The notes beneath the pieces were generated by a model. The model was given only the letters and a program-made list of their open reading frames with translations, made no database searches and had not been told where the DNA came from. A program made the position numbers and the translations under genes. From Pyrinomonadaceae bacterium (GTDB lineage: Bacteria > Acidobacteriota > Blastocatellia > Pyrinomonadales > Pyrinomonadaceae): 12,627 bases of DNA. Below are positions 6,596 to 12,627 of this stretch, in pieces. Each line of letters begins with the position of its first letter. The stretch's first letter is position 1. The stretch is from positions 1 to 12,627 of the forward strand of contig JAICPV010000021.1 in assembly GCA_025929655.1 (NCBI GenBank), read 5' to 3'.

Positions 6596-7258
6596 TTAGC
6601 CGGATTGCTTCATCAAAAGCGTCCGCAGCTTCAGTCTCGCCTTATGGAGCTGCGATTTCGAGGTGCCTATCGAAATACCGAGCCTTCGCGCCACCTCTTC
6701 ATGTTCGTAACCCTGTACGTCGTGCAGCAAAAATACGCTCTTGTAACCCTTCGGAAGCAATGCCACGGCGTTCTTCAACGCGATCCGGTCGACCACCTGC
6801 ATTCGGTTCGGATTTGCGGAACCGGTGACCGTTTGCTCCGGCATCTCGCCGTCTTCGGACACTTTTTCGTTCTTTACGCTGCGGCGGCGGAAATGCATCA
6901 AGACCTGATTGACGATCAACCGATGGAGCCACGTCGAAAATGCGGAATCGCCGCGGAAACTGCCTACTTTACGGAAAAGCTGTATGAAAACTTCCTGCGT
7001 CAGGTCTTCAGCCTCAGTCTGGCTGTTGGTCATTCGAAGGCAGAGGGCGTAGGTGCGCCGATGATAGCGTTGATAGATAAGCTCGAAAGCTGCAAGGTTC
7101 CCGCCCGCCGCAAGGCGGCAAAGGTCAAAGTCAGCCGCGCTGTCGGAAAATTGCGGTTCCGCAGCAACTGGCAAAACGGCGGAGACTGGAAATTCCGCTG
7201 CTGCTTCCTCAAAACCGAAAACGGCATCATTCTCAATGGCCGCCGAGTTCGAGTCCAT
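6596..7258 (-). CDS. ECF-type RNA polymerase sigma-70 factor
   Basis: A 220-residue group 4 (ECF, RpoE/SigW-like) sigma factor that directs core RNA polymerase to a dedicated promoter set. After an acidic, low-complexity N-terminal 45 residues, region 2 runs about 55-126 (FELIYQRYHRRTYALCLRM, EAEDLTQEVFIQLFRKV, FSTWLHRLIVNQVLMHFRRR) with the -10-binding and core-binding signatures. A linker follows (127-158), and region 4 lies at about 160-215 (AVALLPKGYKSVFLLHDVQG, then YEHEEVARRLGISIGTSKSQ), a helix-turn-helix for the -35 element. The start ATG at 7258 is set by AGGAG 5 nt upstream. The frame stays open for 129 more codons upstream, overlapping the neighbouring propeller gene, but that part is Arg-rich and unlike sigma factors. 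The anti-sigma gene is next on the same strand, after a terminator and a 185-bp gap. The target promoters are not evident from the sequence. Confidence 0.93.
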   Translation of the reverse strand: MDSNSAAIENDAVFGFEEAAAEFPVSAVLPVAAEPQFSDSAADFDLCRLAAGGNLAAFELIYQRYHRRTYALCLRMTNSQTEAEDLTQEVFIQLFRKVGSFRGDSAFSTWLHRLIVNQVLMHFRRRSVKNEKVSEDGEMPEQTVTGSANPNRMQVVDRIALKNAVALLPKGYKSVFLLHDVQGYEHEEVARRLGISIGTSKSQLHKARLKLRTLLMKQSG

Positions 7259-7263
7259 AGAAA

Positions 7264-7268
7264 CTCCT
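7264..7268 (-). promoter_or_regulatory. Ribosome binding site of the ECF sigma gene
   Basis: AGGAG on the minus strand, in the context CTTAGGAGT, lies 5 nt before the ATG at 7258. It fixes this start against the longer in-frame candidates, including an ATG at 7393 that has no Shine-Dalgarno. Confidence 0.75.
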
Positions 7269-7461
7269 AAGAGATTCGCTCCGGATTTTAGGTACTTCTT
7301 CGTGGCTATGATGCCCTCCGATCGAAATGCGGTTGCTTTGACTGATTCCGAGTTTATCGGGAATTCGGCTAAAGGTAAAGCGAAATATGACATGGAGACG
7401 ACCGCCAAACTTCTCCTAGTTCGACGGCCGTACCAAATCGGCTGCATTCTTCGCGATCGTT
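7269..7461 (-). promoter_or_regulatory. Intergenic region upstream of the sigma gene
   Basis: About 200 bp between the propeller gene stop and the sigma start. It must carry the sigma promoter unless sigma is read from the secreted-protein operon. I see no strong terminator after the propeller gene and no convincing -10/-35 pair. An imperfect inverted repeat (ATTCCGA and TCGGGAAT, roughly 7343-7363) is the only structure noted. No gene is supported here. Confidence 0.3.
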
Positions 7462-8547
7462 TTACAGCTGCACTCGGACGATCTGTCCGACGCCCGTAAC
7501 CGACCCTTGGCCGTGGCTTGCGGTTGAAACGAAAAGCTCGTTTCCGCGTCGCGTCATTCCTATCGGAAAGTTCAGCCCGCAGGCGATCACATTTCGGTTT
7601 CCATCGAATGCACGGTGGATCACGCGGCCGGTGTCGGGAGTCCACGGAGTGTCTGGAGCAAACGTTTCCAGTATGTACATATCGTTTCCGCGAATATGAA
7701 GATTTACGATCGCACTGTAACCTTGGTCGAACGTCGTCACCGGGCTAAAGCTGCTGAAGGATTGGATCAAACCGTCGAATCCTGCCAGGAAGAGATCATT
7801 ACCTTTGCGATTGAGAATGATCGGAGCCGGGTCCTGCACGGACAGATCGAGCACCCGCTCAACCAAACCCGAAAACACATCAACCTGAAGCACGCTGTTA
7901 TGATTGGTTTCTACGATAAGCAATCTGTCGCCATGAACCATCATGGAATGCGGTACTCCATCCGGCTCACAGTCGGCAAACGGTCCGCACTCAGGTTCGC
8001 TCGCGACCGGATTGGCACGTACAAATGCAGTAATGTCCGCGACATATGTGTACGAACCGTCGTCGTTTATTCGCACAACCCCCGCCGGGTCGTTCGGCAG
8101 CCCGCGCGTGCAGCCGCCGCCCTCGATCAGCGCATACATCGTGCCGTCGATCCAGGCAAGGTCGGAGACGCCTAATCCATCCCCAAATCCGTCAATAAAC
8201 CCGGGTAGACCGTCAGCGACGGTTTGCTGGGTTCCGTCGGGCATTATCCTAGAGATGCTGGCAGAATATCCGCCCCGGTACGGTTGAAACATATTATCCG
8301 CGGGATCGCACGTGGGCTCAAGATTTCCGCCGATACCCGCCTCAGCGACATATAGCAGCCCATCGGGGCCGAAATGCAGGTTTCTGGGGTTTGTCAGCCC
8401 GGTCGCATAAACTTCCCAATTCGGGTTCGTGCATTCCTGGGCCCAAGCTTGCAGGACTCCGCCAAATATCATCGTGATCGACAAAATAAAGGCAAAGAGT
8501 CTTCTTGCTAGTCGATTCGATCGAAGTCTTAAGTTATCGTGTTTCAT
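7462..8547 (-). CDS. Secreted ScyD/ScyE-family beta-propeller protein
   Basis: A 361-residue protein with a signal peptide (basic MKHDNLRLRSNRLARR, then LFAFILSITMIFGGVLQAWA, cleavage near residue 36). The mature region consists of NHL/SMP-30-like propeller blades. The first is GLTNPRNLHFGPDGLLYVAE, followed by SISRIMPDGTQQTVADGLPG, PAGVVRINDDGSYTYVADIT, HSMMVHGDRLLIVETNHNSV and GMTRRGNELFVSTASHGQGS. The order matches proteins labelled ScyD/ScyE family, first named from cyanobacterial scytonemin clusters; most bacterial members lie outside such clusters, and no other scytonemin genes are seen here. Several Cys (39, the ECGPFADCEP pair, and one near ACGLNFP) may form disulfides after export. 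The ATG at 8547 has AAGGAG 8 nt upstream; the longer frame's GTG at 8568 lies before this RBS and is rejected. The beta-helix gene ends 24 bp upstream, implying a shared operon. The ligand or enzymatic role is unknown. Confidence 0.87.
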   Translation of the reverse strand: MKHDNLRLRSNRLARRLFAFILSITMIFGGVLQAWAQECTNPNWEVYATGLTNPRNLHFGPDGLLYVAEAGIGGNLEPTCDPADNMFQPYRGGYSASISRIMPDGTQQTVADGLPGFIDGFGDGLGVSDLAWIDGTMYALIEGGGCTRGLPNDPAGVVRINDDGSYTYVADITAFVRANPVASEPECGPFADCEPDGVPHSMMVHGDRLLIVETNHNSVLQVDVFSGLVERVLDLSVQDPAPIILNRKGNDLFLAGFDGLIQSFSSFSPVTTFDQGYSAIVNLHIRGNDMYILETFAPDTPWTPDTGRVIHRAFDGNRNVIACGLNFPIGMTRRGNELFVSTASHGQGSVTGVGQIVRVQL

Positions 8548-8555
8548 TTTCAAAT

Positions 8556-8561
8556 CTCCTT
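8556..8561 (-). promoter_or_regulatory. Ribosome binding site of the ScyD/ScyE-like gene
   Basis: AAGGAG on the minus strand, 8 nt before the ATG at 8547. It decides the start in favour of the signal-peptide Met and lies in the 24-bp gap after the beta-helix gene's stop. Confidence 0.7.
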
Positions 8562-8571
8562 CGGTCACTAA

Positions 8572-9783
8572 CTAACGAATCACCGAGACAGAATTATTCA
8601 GCGACGGATCGTTGGGCAGGCTGTCCGCGATAAACTCTACTGGCGGCACACGGTACTGCCTCTCGCCGTAGATATCGATCGTTACGTGATTGTTCGTACC
8701 GGGCAATACGGTTGGATGGAGCCACGAGCGGGCCCCTACCGCATAAATGTCCGAAACATTGTTCCCCTCGATCCGGCAGCCCCAGAGCGATACTCTGACG
8801 GTGTTATTGTTTACTGTGTTCGGGAACGCGGCACCGGTGTCACCGCCAACTACAACAAGTCCGCCGACAAGGGTCGCGTCGAAAGGTGTTCCTGTGTTGT
8901 CGACAATATGATCACCGTGGGCCTGAAGTTCTACGGAGTTTCCGTTCGCGACTGGTGGAGCGTTTGCTCCCAGGACGACGGTTCCGGCACCGTTGTCAAT
9001 GGCACGGTTCCCGGCCGAAAATACGTTGACCGCAGAATTTGTCGCACCGTTATTGGCAAAGAGGCGACCCATGTGTTGACCCCAGAATCGGTTGCCGGTC
9101 ATGCGTGCATTGATGGTGCTGTCCGTTGCCCGGAAATTTGCTACACGCACCCCCTGACATGGAGAACCCTGACATGCGGGTGCATTATTGTTGAAGAAAT
9201 CACTGCCGATGATATCGGCTTCGATGGTCTCGCCAGACGCCCCCAGGGGACCGTGATTGATGACGTCGAGTCCTCGCTGCGAACCGGACGAAGCGATATT
9301 GGCGATCCTCACGAACGCCGTGCCCGGCCATTGGAGAGAAGTATCAATATTTGCTGTGCCGTTGCGGGCGTTGCGGACGGTCAGCGACTGGATAGAGTTA
9401 TTGCCGCGTCCCATCCTTATCGCGCCTATCCTAAACGTGCCAACACCCGCGAGGTATGAGCTCGCCGGAAGATCATTCGCGTCGATGACGACCGCTCCCC
9501 GGTCGTCCTCAACACCACGCAGCGACATATCCGCCTGCAGTTCCAACCGCCCGCCATTCGCTCGTGTGGTCCCCGCGGAATCGGTTGCGGACAGCATATA
9601 AACGCCCGGAGCCAATACAAGCGTGGCACCCGCATTCCCCGGATCGTTTACCGCAGTGTACAGTTCCTCAACGTTTCCTACCTGGACCGTCTGAGCTGAC
9701 GTTACGGCGGCTACCGCCGTTACACCCAGGAGGAGAATCACACTTGCTATAACAATACTTTTCTTACTGTTCACTTTTTTCAT
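8572..9783 (-). CDS. Secreted right-handed beta-helix (pectin-lyase-fold) protein
   Basis: A 403-residue protein with a clear signal peptide: MKKVNSKKSIVIASVILLLG, then VTAVAAVTSAQ, cleaved near SAQ-T. The mature N-terminus (VGNVEELYTAVNDPGNAGAT then LVLAPGVYML) is the usual opening of a parallel beta-helix. Asn-rich coils follow, such as NNSIQSLTVRNARNGTANID, FFNNNAPACQGSPCQGVRVA, STINARMTGNRFWGQHMGRL and NTVNNNTVRVSLWGCRIEGN. The C-terminus NNSVSVIR ends on a rung. No pectate lyase or glycosidase catalytic set is recognisable, so an enzymatic activity should not be assumed. It may be a surface, matrix or glycan-binding protein. The ATG at 9783 starts the signal peptide; a TTG at 9804 would add 7 residues without support. 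It is the first gene of a two-gene operon with the propeller and is divergent from the wHTH-TPR regulator. Confidence 0.82.
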   Translation of the reverse strand: MKKVNSKKSIVIASVILLLGVTAVAAVTSAQTVQVGNVEELYTAVNDPGNAGATLVLAPGVYMLSATDSAGTTRANGGRLELQADMSLRGVEDDRGAVVIDANDLPASSYLAGVGTFRIGAIRMGRGNNSIQSLTVRNARNGTANIDTSLQWPGTAFVRIANIASSGSQRGLDVINHGPLGASGETIEADIIGSDFFNNNAPACQGSPCQGVRVANFRATDSTINARMTGNRFWGQHMGRLFANNGATNSAVNVFSAGNRAIDNGAGTVVLGANAPPVANGNSVELQAHGDHIVDNTGTPFDATLVGGLVVVGGDTGAAFPNTVNNNTVRVSLWGCRIEGNNVSDIYAVGARSWLHPTVLPGTNNHVTIDIYGERQYRVPPVEFIADSLPNDPSLNNSVSVIR

Positions 9784-9990
9784 GGTGTTTATTAGGTTTT
9801 CCAACTTTTTGCATATTGCGCCGATCGGGACTAGAATTGGCCTGTTTACACAGTTTCCAACGGCAATGTACAGTTCGAACTTAGACCCGAACAGACTGTC
9901 AACGGTATCGTGTACGGCGAATCGTAGAACGAGCGGACTGCGGGAGTCTTGGAATAGTTCTTACCTTTCTCTTACCGTGCTCTAAAACCT
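9784..9990. promoter_or_regulatory. Divergent promoter region between beta-helix operon and wHTH-TPR regulator
   Basis: These 207 bp separate two diverging genes and must hold promoters in both directions. A perfect minus-strand TTGACA (9902-9897) is present but without a matching -10 at 16-18 nt. On the plus strand TTGGAA (9949-9954) has only a weak partner. AGTTCGAACT (9872-9881) is a 10-bp palindrome, and an imperfect direct repeat is listed separately. No gene is seen here, and neither flanking start codon has a good Shine-Dalgarno. Confidence 0.5.
9858..9917. repeat. Imperfect direct repeat with 42-bp spacing, possible regulator sites
   Basis: CAACGGCAATGTACAG (9858-9873) and CAACGGTATCGTGTACGG (9900-9917) share CAACGG and a following TGTAC-rG core, both then running into CGAA. 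Start-to-start distance is 42 bp, four turns of B-DNA, which would put both copies on the same helix face. OmpR-type winged-helix regulators often bind direct repeats. The second copy has a 2-bp insertion, so chance similarity is possible. Confidence 0.3.
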
Positions 9991-11958
9991 ATGGAATCAG
10001 TGGCGAAAAACGGAACGATCTACGAGTTCGACGGTTTTCGCCTGGTTCCGGGTGAGGAACTCTTGCTTCGGAACGGCGAACCGATCCCCCTCAACATAAA
10101 ATCATTCGCTGTGCTTAAGATCCTTGTGGAGCGTCACGGCCACCTCGTTTCAAAATCGGAGATCATCGATACGGTTTGGGAAGGCATGTTTGTCGAGGAA
10201 GGATCTCTCACTAAAGCGATCTGGTTGATCCGCCAAGCTCTCGGTGACACATCCAAAGAAAGGTTCATCCAAACCGTTCCACGGCGCGGGTACAGGTTCG
10301 TTTTTCCGGTATCCATTGTCACCAATGGCTCGGGGGCGTTTCGGCTATCGGAGCTATCACAGAGCGGCGAGGTTTCGACGGAATACACTGTCCAAAATGG
10401 TGCGGTAGGGACCGCAGACAAATCCGTTCCGGCTGCTTCCGAATGGCCGGAAGAGTCTCACGAGGTCCTTCTTGTTGAAGAGATGCCGGGGAAAAGGCGC
10501 CAACGCTCGAAATATACTGTTCTCGCGGCCTGCCTTGTGGGGATCGTGGCGGCCGTAATTATCGGTTGGTACGGTGTTGTACGCACAACCCGTCCCGGAA
10601 CTCCGCGTTCCATTCTGGTCTTGCCCGTCGCACCGATAAACCCTGCCGACCGTGAGGTCTTATACGAGATCGGGATCGCCGATGCCTTGATCAATCGGTT
10701 GTCGTCAACGCAAGGCTTGGCGGTCAAGCCGCTCGGAGTGGTGCGCCGCTACGCCGGAGCGGAGGTAGACCCGCTTTCCGCTGGCCGCGAACAGCAGGTC
10801 GACTACGTTATAGCATCAAGCTACCAGATCGCCGACGGACGAATTAAGGTAACGGGGCAACTCTACAACGTGGCCAGCGGTACGGTCGAGGATTCGTTCA
10901 ATGCACAGCTGGTTGTTTCAAACATTCTCAGGGCGCAGGATGCGATTGCACGCGAATTTACGAACCAAATAATGGTGCGATTCGACGTTAAGCCGGGTGG
11001 AACGTACGCGCGGCGCGGCACAGAGAACGAGGAGGCCTATCGGCTCTATCTGCAGGCCTTTTACCTGGACGACAAGAGGAAAACTTCCGGGGTCGTCGAG
11101 GCCATGCAGGAGGCGGTTCGGCTGGATCCCAACTATGCGTTGGCTTGGGCGGGCCTGGCTCAAGCTTATATATCGCTTGCCCACCTGAGCCCGCGTTATA
11201 TCGATATCCACGAGCAATACCGGCTGGCTTCCGAAGCGATCGATAAGGCTCTTCATCTGGATCCTGAGCTTTCGGAGGCTTACAGCCAGCGATGCGTGCT
11301 CAAGGCCTACTATGAATATGATTTTTCGGCCGCTGAAGCCGATTGCAAACGCGCTGTCGACCTAAGTCCGAATTCGTCGATCGCGCGTATGAATTATGGC
11401 GACATACTCTCTGTTCTAGGACGTTTCGACGAAGCTGTTACTGAACTCAGGACCGCGATCGATCTTGATCCCGCTTCGCTCTTTGCCCTGCGATTGTATG
11501 GTAATTGTCTATGGAATATGCGGCGTTACGATGAGGCCGCTGCTCAATTCAAGCGCGTCATAACCTTGGACAGCAGCTACCTCACCGCCTACAAATGGCT
11601 TTTCATCACTCTAGCGGCCCAAGGGAAAGAGGAGGAAGCTTCTGAATGGTTTATGAAATGGTTGGCTATCGGGAATAAAAGGGATGAGCAAACCATCACC
11701 GGCTATAAAGCGGCCCATCGGGCTTCCGGTTGGACAGGGCTCTTGCGCAAGCGTGCGGAATTGGAAGATGGGATCGACTTCGAAATTGCGGCTACCCATG
11801 TTTGGCTCGGAAATTATGATAAGGCTTTCGAGTATCTGGAACGATCATACCAACGACGTGACTGGGGAATGGCGTTACTCAAGATCGACCCTCGCCTCGA
11901 CCCCCTCCGTGACGACCCGCGGTACAAAAACCTACTTATGCGGGTCGAAGGCCGGTAA
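9991..11958 (+). CDS. Membrane-anchored winged-helix regulator with TolB-like domain and TPRs (CadC/ToxR-like)
   Basis: A 655-residue protein. Residues 10-107 form an OmpR/PhoB-type winged helix (Trans_reg_C): YEFDGFRLVPGEELLLRNGE, FAVLKILVERHGHLVSKSEI, VEEGSLTKAIWLIRQALGD and IQTVPRRGYRFVFPV. A Gly/Ser/Glu-rich linker leads to a single TM helix (about 174-197, VLAACLVGIVAAVIIGWYGV). Past it, residues 206-335 resemble the TolB-like/FlgO-type domain often found in this architecture (SILVLPVAPINPADREVLYE, VDYVIASSYQIADGRIKVTG). About five TPR units follow from 345 to 555 (AVRLDPNYALAWAGLAQAY, GRFDEAVTELRTAIDLDP, RRYDEAAAQFKRVITLDS). The C-terminal block LDPLRDDPRYKNLLMRV is a frequent end in such proteins. 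There is no receiver domain. The expected mode is DNA binding from the membrane with the TPR part sensing outside (inference). It is divergent from the secreted beta-helix/propeller operon, a plausible target. No clear RBS precedes the ATG. Confidence 0.9.
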   Translation: MESVAKNGTIYEFDGFRLVPGEELLLRNGEPIPLNIKSFAVLKILVERHGHLVSKSEIIDTVWEGMFVEEGSLTKAIWLIRQALGDTSKERFIQTVPRRGYRFVFPVSIVTNGSGAFRLSELSQSGEVSTEYTVQNGAVGTADKSVPAASEWPEESHEVLLVEEMPGKRRQRSKYTVLAACLVGIVAAVIIGWYGVVRTTRPGTPRSILVLPVAPINPADREVLYEIGIADALINRLSSTQGLAVKPLGVVRRYAGAEVDPLSAGREQQVDYVIASSYQIADGRIKVTGQLYNVASGTVEDSFNAQLVVSNILRAQDAIAREFTNQIMVRFDVKPGGTYARRGTENEEAYRLYLQAFYLDDKRKTSGVVEAMQEAVRLDPNYALAWAGLAQAYISLAHLSPRYIDIHEQYRLASEAIDKALHLDPELSEAYSQRCVLKAYYEYDFSAAEADCKRAVDLSPNSSIARMNYGDILSVLGRFDEAVTELRTAIDLDPASLFALRLYGNCLWNMRRYDEAAAQFKRVITLDSSYLTAYKWLFITLAAQGKEEEASEWFMKWLAIGNKRDEQTITGYKAAHRASGWTGLLRKRAELEDGIDFEIAATHVWLGNYDKAFEYLERSYQRRDWGMALLKIDPRLDPLRDDPRYKNLLMRVEGR

Positions 11959-12048
11959 ATGAATCGCTCGAAGTGCCGGCGATGAACACAGGGTTGCTCC
12001 GCTGCGTGCCGCGCGAACGAACTAAGTCGGGGTCCCGCTAGCGACCGA

Positions 12049-12064
12049 TTGGTTTGCAAACCAA
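12049..12064. repeat. Perfect 16-bp palindrome upstream of comM
   Basis: TTGGTTTGCAAACCAA is a perfect palindrome with no spacer, 45 bp before the comM start codon. A spacerless 8+8 palindrome is more typical of a dimeric DNA-binding protein site than of an RNA hairpin. It overlaps the candidate -35 box of comM. Confidence 0.5.
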
Positions 12065-12077
12065 ACTGATATACACT
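12049..12077 (+). promoter_or_regulatory. Candidate comM promoter
   Basis: TTGGTT (12049-12054) and TACACT (12072-12077) are 17 bp apart, about 30 bp before the comM ATG; TATACA at 12070-12075 is an alternative -10 with shorter spacing. Both hexamers are weak matches (three and four of six), so this is tentative. The remaining 11959-12048 holds no gene and no clear terminator for the TPR regulator. Confidence 0.25.
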
Positions 12078-12108
12078 GCCACCAAGACCCTTTAATTCGA
12101 GTTCCCGT

Positions 12109-12627
12109 ATGCTTTTTGTGACACAGTCGGCGGCCGTTTACGGCATCGACGCTCTCATTGTGGACATCGAGGTGAACCTGCAGCCGGTTCGCGGGCAGAA
12201 TGACGAAGCGGCCGTCATCGTCGTTGGCCTGCCGGACACCGCCGTTCGGGAATCGCGTGAGCGCATCCGCGCCGCGATATCGAACAGCGGTTTCTTTTTT
12301 CCGATCCATAAGGTGACGATCAACCTCGCTCCTGCCGACCTTCGCAAGGAAGGCGCGAGCTTCGACCTGCCGATAGCATTGGGCATTCTCGGCGCGAACG
12401 GGGAACTAGGAAATGCCGAATCCCTCGATGCAACGATGAGCATCGGTGAGCTGTCGCTGGACGGACGTGTCCGGCCCGTTCGCGGAGCGCTTTCGATCGC
12501 TTTGGCCGCAAGAGCGAACGGCATAAAGAATCTTCTGGTCCCGGAGGAAAACGCCAAGGAAGCCGCGGTCGTTCAGGGTATAGATGTTTATCCTGTGCAT
12601 GATCTGCGCGAAGCTGCTTTGTTGACA
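12109..12627 (+). CDS. comM: ComM/YifB-family Mg-chelatase-like AAA+ ATPase, 3'-truncated
   Basis: The frame runs from the ATG at 12109 to the window end (173 codons) without a stop. The protein starts MLFVTQSAAVYGIDALIVDI, the usual opening of the ChlI-like domain of ComM/YifB. It continues with VVGLPDTAVRESRERIRAAI (residues 38-57), FFFPIHKVTINLAPADLRKE (63-82), FDLPIALGIL (86-95), IGELSLDGRVRPVRGALSIA and NLLVPEENAKEAAVV, all strongly conserved family blocks. The AAA+ core with Walker A/B and the C-terminal Mg-chelatase domain must lie beyond the window. ComM is a hexameric helicase that extends branch migration during natural transformation in competent bacteria; YifB homologues also occur in species not known to be competent. 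No strong Shine-Dalgarno is seen. A perfect 16-bp palindrome lies just upstream. Confidence 0.93.
   Translation, partial: MLFVTQSAAVYGIDALIVDIEVNLQPVRGQNDEAAVIVVGLPDTAVRESRERIRAAISNSGFFFPIHKVTINLAPADLRKEGASFDLPIALGILGANGELGNAESLDATMSIGELSLDGRVRPVRGALSIALAARANGIKNLLVPEENAKEAAVVQGIDVYPVHDLREAALLT

Noticed and set aside
6581..7270. Plus-strand 229-codon open frame opposite the sigma gene
   Set aside because: It is the antisense shadow of the ECF sigma gene; its translation has no recognisable domain, while the minus strand encodes clear sigma regions 2 and 4.
8686..9459. Plus-strand 257-codon open frame opposite the beta-helix gene
   Set aside because: The minus-strand frame has a signal peptide and a coherent beta-helix pattern; the plus frame has no domain or RBS and is a shadow.
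7462..9783. A scytonemin or other pigment cluster, suggested by the ScyD/ScyE-like propeller
   Set aside because: No scyA/B/C-like or aromatic biosynthesis genes are present; the family name is historical, and the neighbour is a secreted beta-helix protein.
8572..9783. Pectate lyase or polysaccharide lyase activity for the beta-helix protein
   Set aside because: The fold is suggested by Asn-rich repeated rungs, but no catalytic Arg/Asp cluster of a lyase family is recognisable.
9872..9902. Full minus-strand promoter built on the perfect TTGACA at 9902-9897
   Set aside because: At 16-18 nt spacing the -10 positions read TTCGAA-like sequence with only two consensus matches, so I did not call it as a promoter.
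12036..12043. CGCTAGCG palindrome as part of a terminator after the TPR regulator
   Set aside because: The arms are 4 bp with no loop and no T-run follows on the plus strand, so it does not look like a terminator.

Overview
The window is 12.6 kb of moderately GC-rich bacterial DNA, packed with complete genes and containing no mobile element, CRISPR array or RNA gene that I can see. The combination of a DUF5916 outer-membrane protein, a winged-helix/TolB-like/TPR fusion regulator, ScyD/ScyE-type secreted propellers and an ECF sigma/zinc-finger anti-sigma pair next to DUF4097 proteins suggests Acidobacteriota, probably class Blastocatellia (Pyrinomonadaceae-like). That assignment is inference from gene content, not from a marker gene.

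Layout. The left edge (1-1989, +) is the C-terminal part of a DUF5916 beta-barrel protein. It converges on a long run of minus-strand genes. Read in their direction of transcription from 9783 down to 2005, these are: a secreted right-handed beta-helix protein and a secreted ScyD/ScyE-like beta-propeller (a two-gene operon with a 24-bp gap); an ECF sigma factor followed by an intrinsic terminator; a zinc-finger anti-sigma factor and two tandem DUF4097 proteins (an apparent operon); a terminator; then dcd (dCTP deaminase) and an exported P1-family (DmpA-type, S58) peptidase. The plus strand resumes with a 655-residue membrane regulator (wHTH, TM helix, TolB-like domain, TPRs), divergent from the beta-helix/propeller operon. 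The right edge is the first 173 codons of comM/yifB, which is cut by the window end.

How they may work together. The sigma factor and membrane-spanning anti-sigma look like an envelope-responsive switch, and the two exported DUF4097 proteins cotranscribed with the anti-sigma are the obvious candidates for its output or sensing arm. The divergent wHTH-TPR protein is a candidate local regulator of the secreted beta-helix/propeller pair. An imperfect direct repeat with 42-bp spacing lies in the shared promoter region. dcd and comM are housekeeping or DNA-metabolism genes.

The most notable non-coding feature is just upstream of dcd. A perfect 9-bp hairpin plus a six-T run, a canonical terminator for the preceding operon, abuts the dcd start codon with no room for a ribosome binding site. 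A candidate dcd promoter overlaps the same hairpin. No stretch over about 210 bp lacks a gene. I do not see a clearly new defence or mobile system here; the findings are regulatory layouts and gene neighbourhoods.
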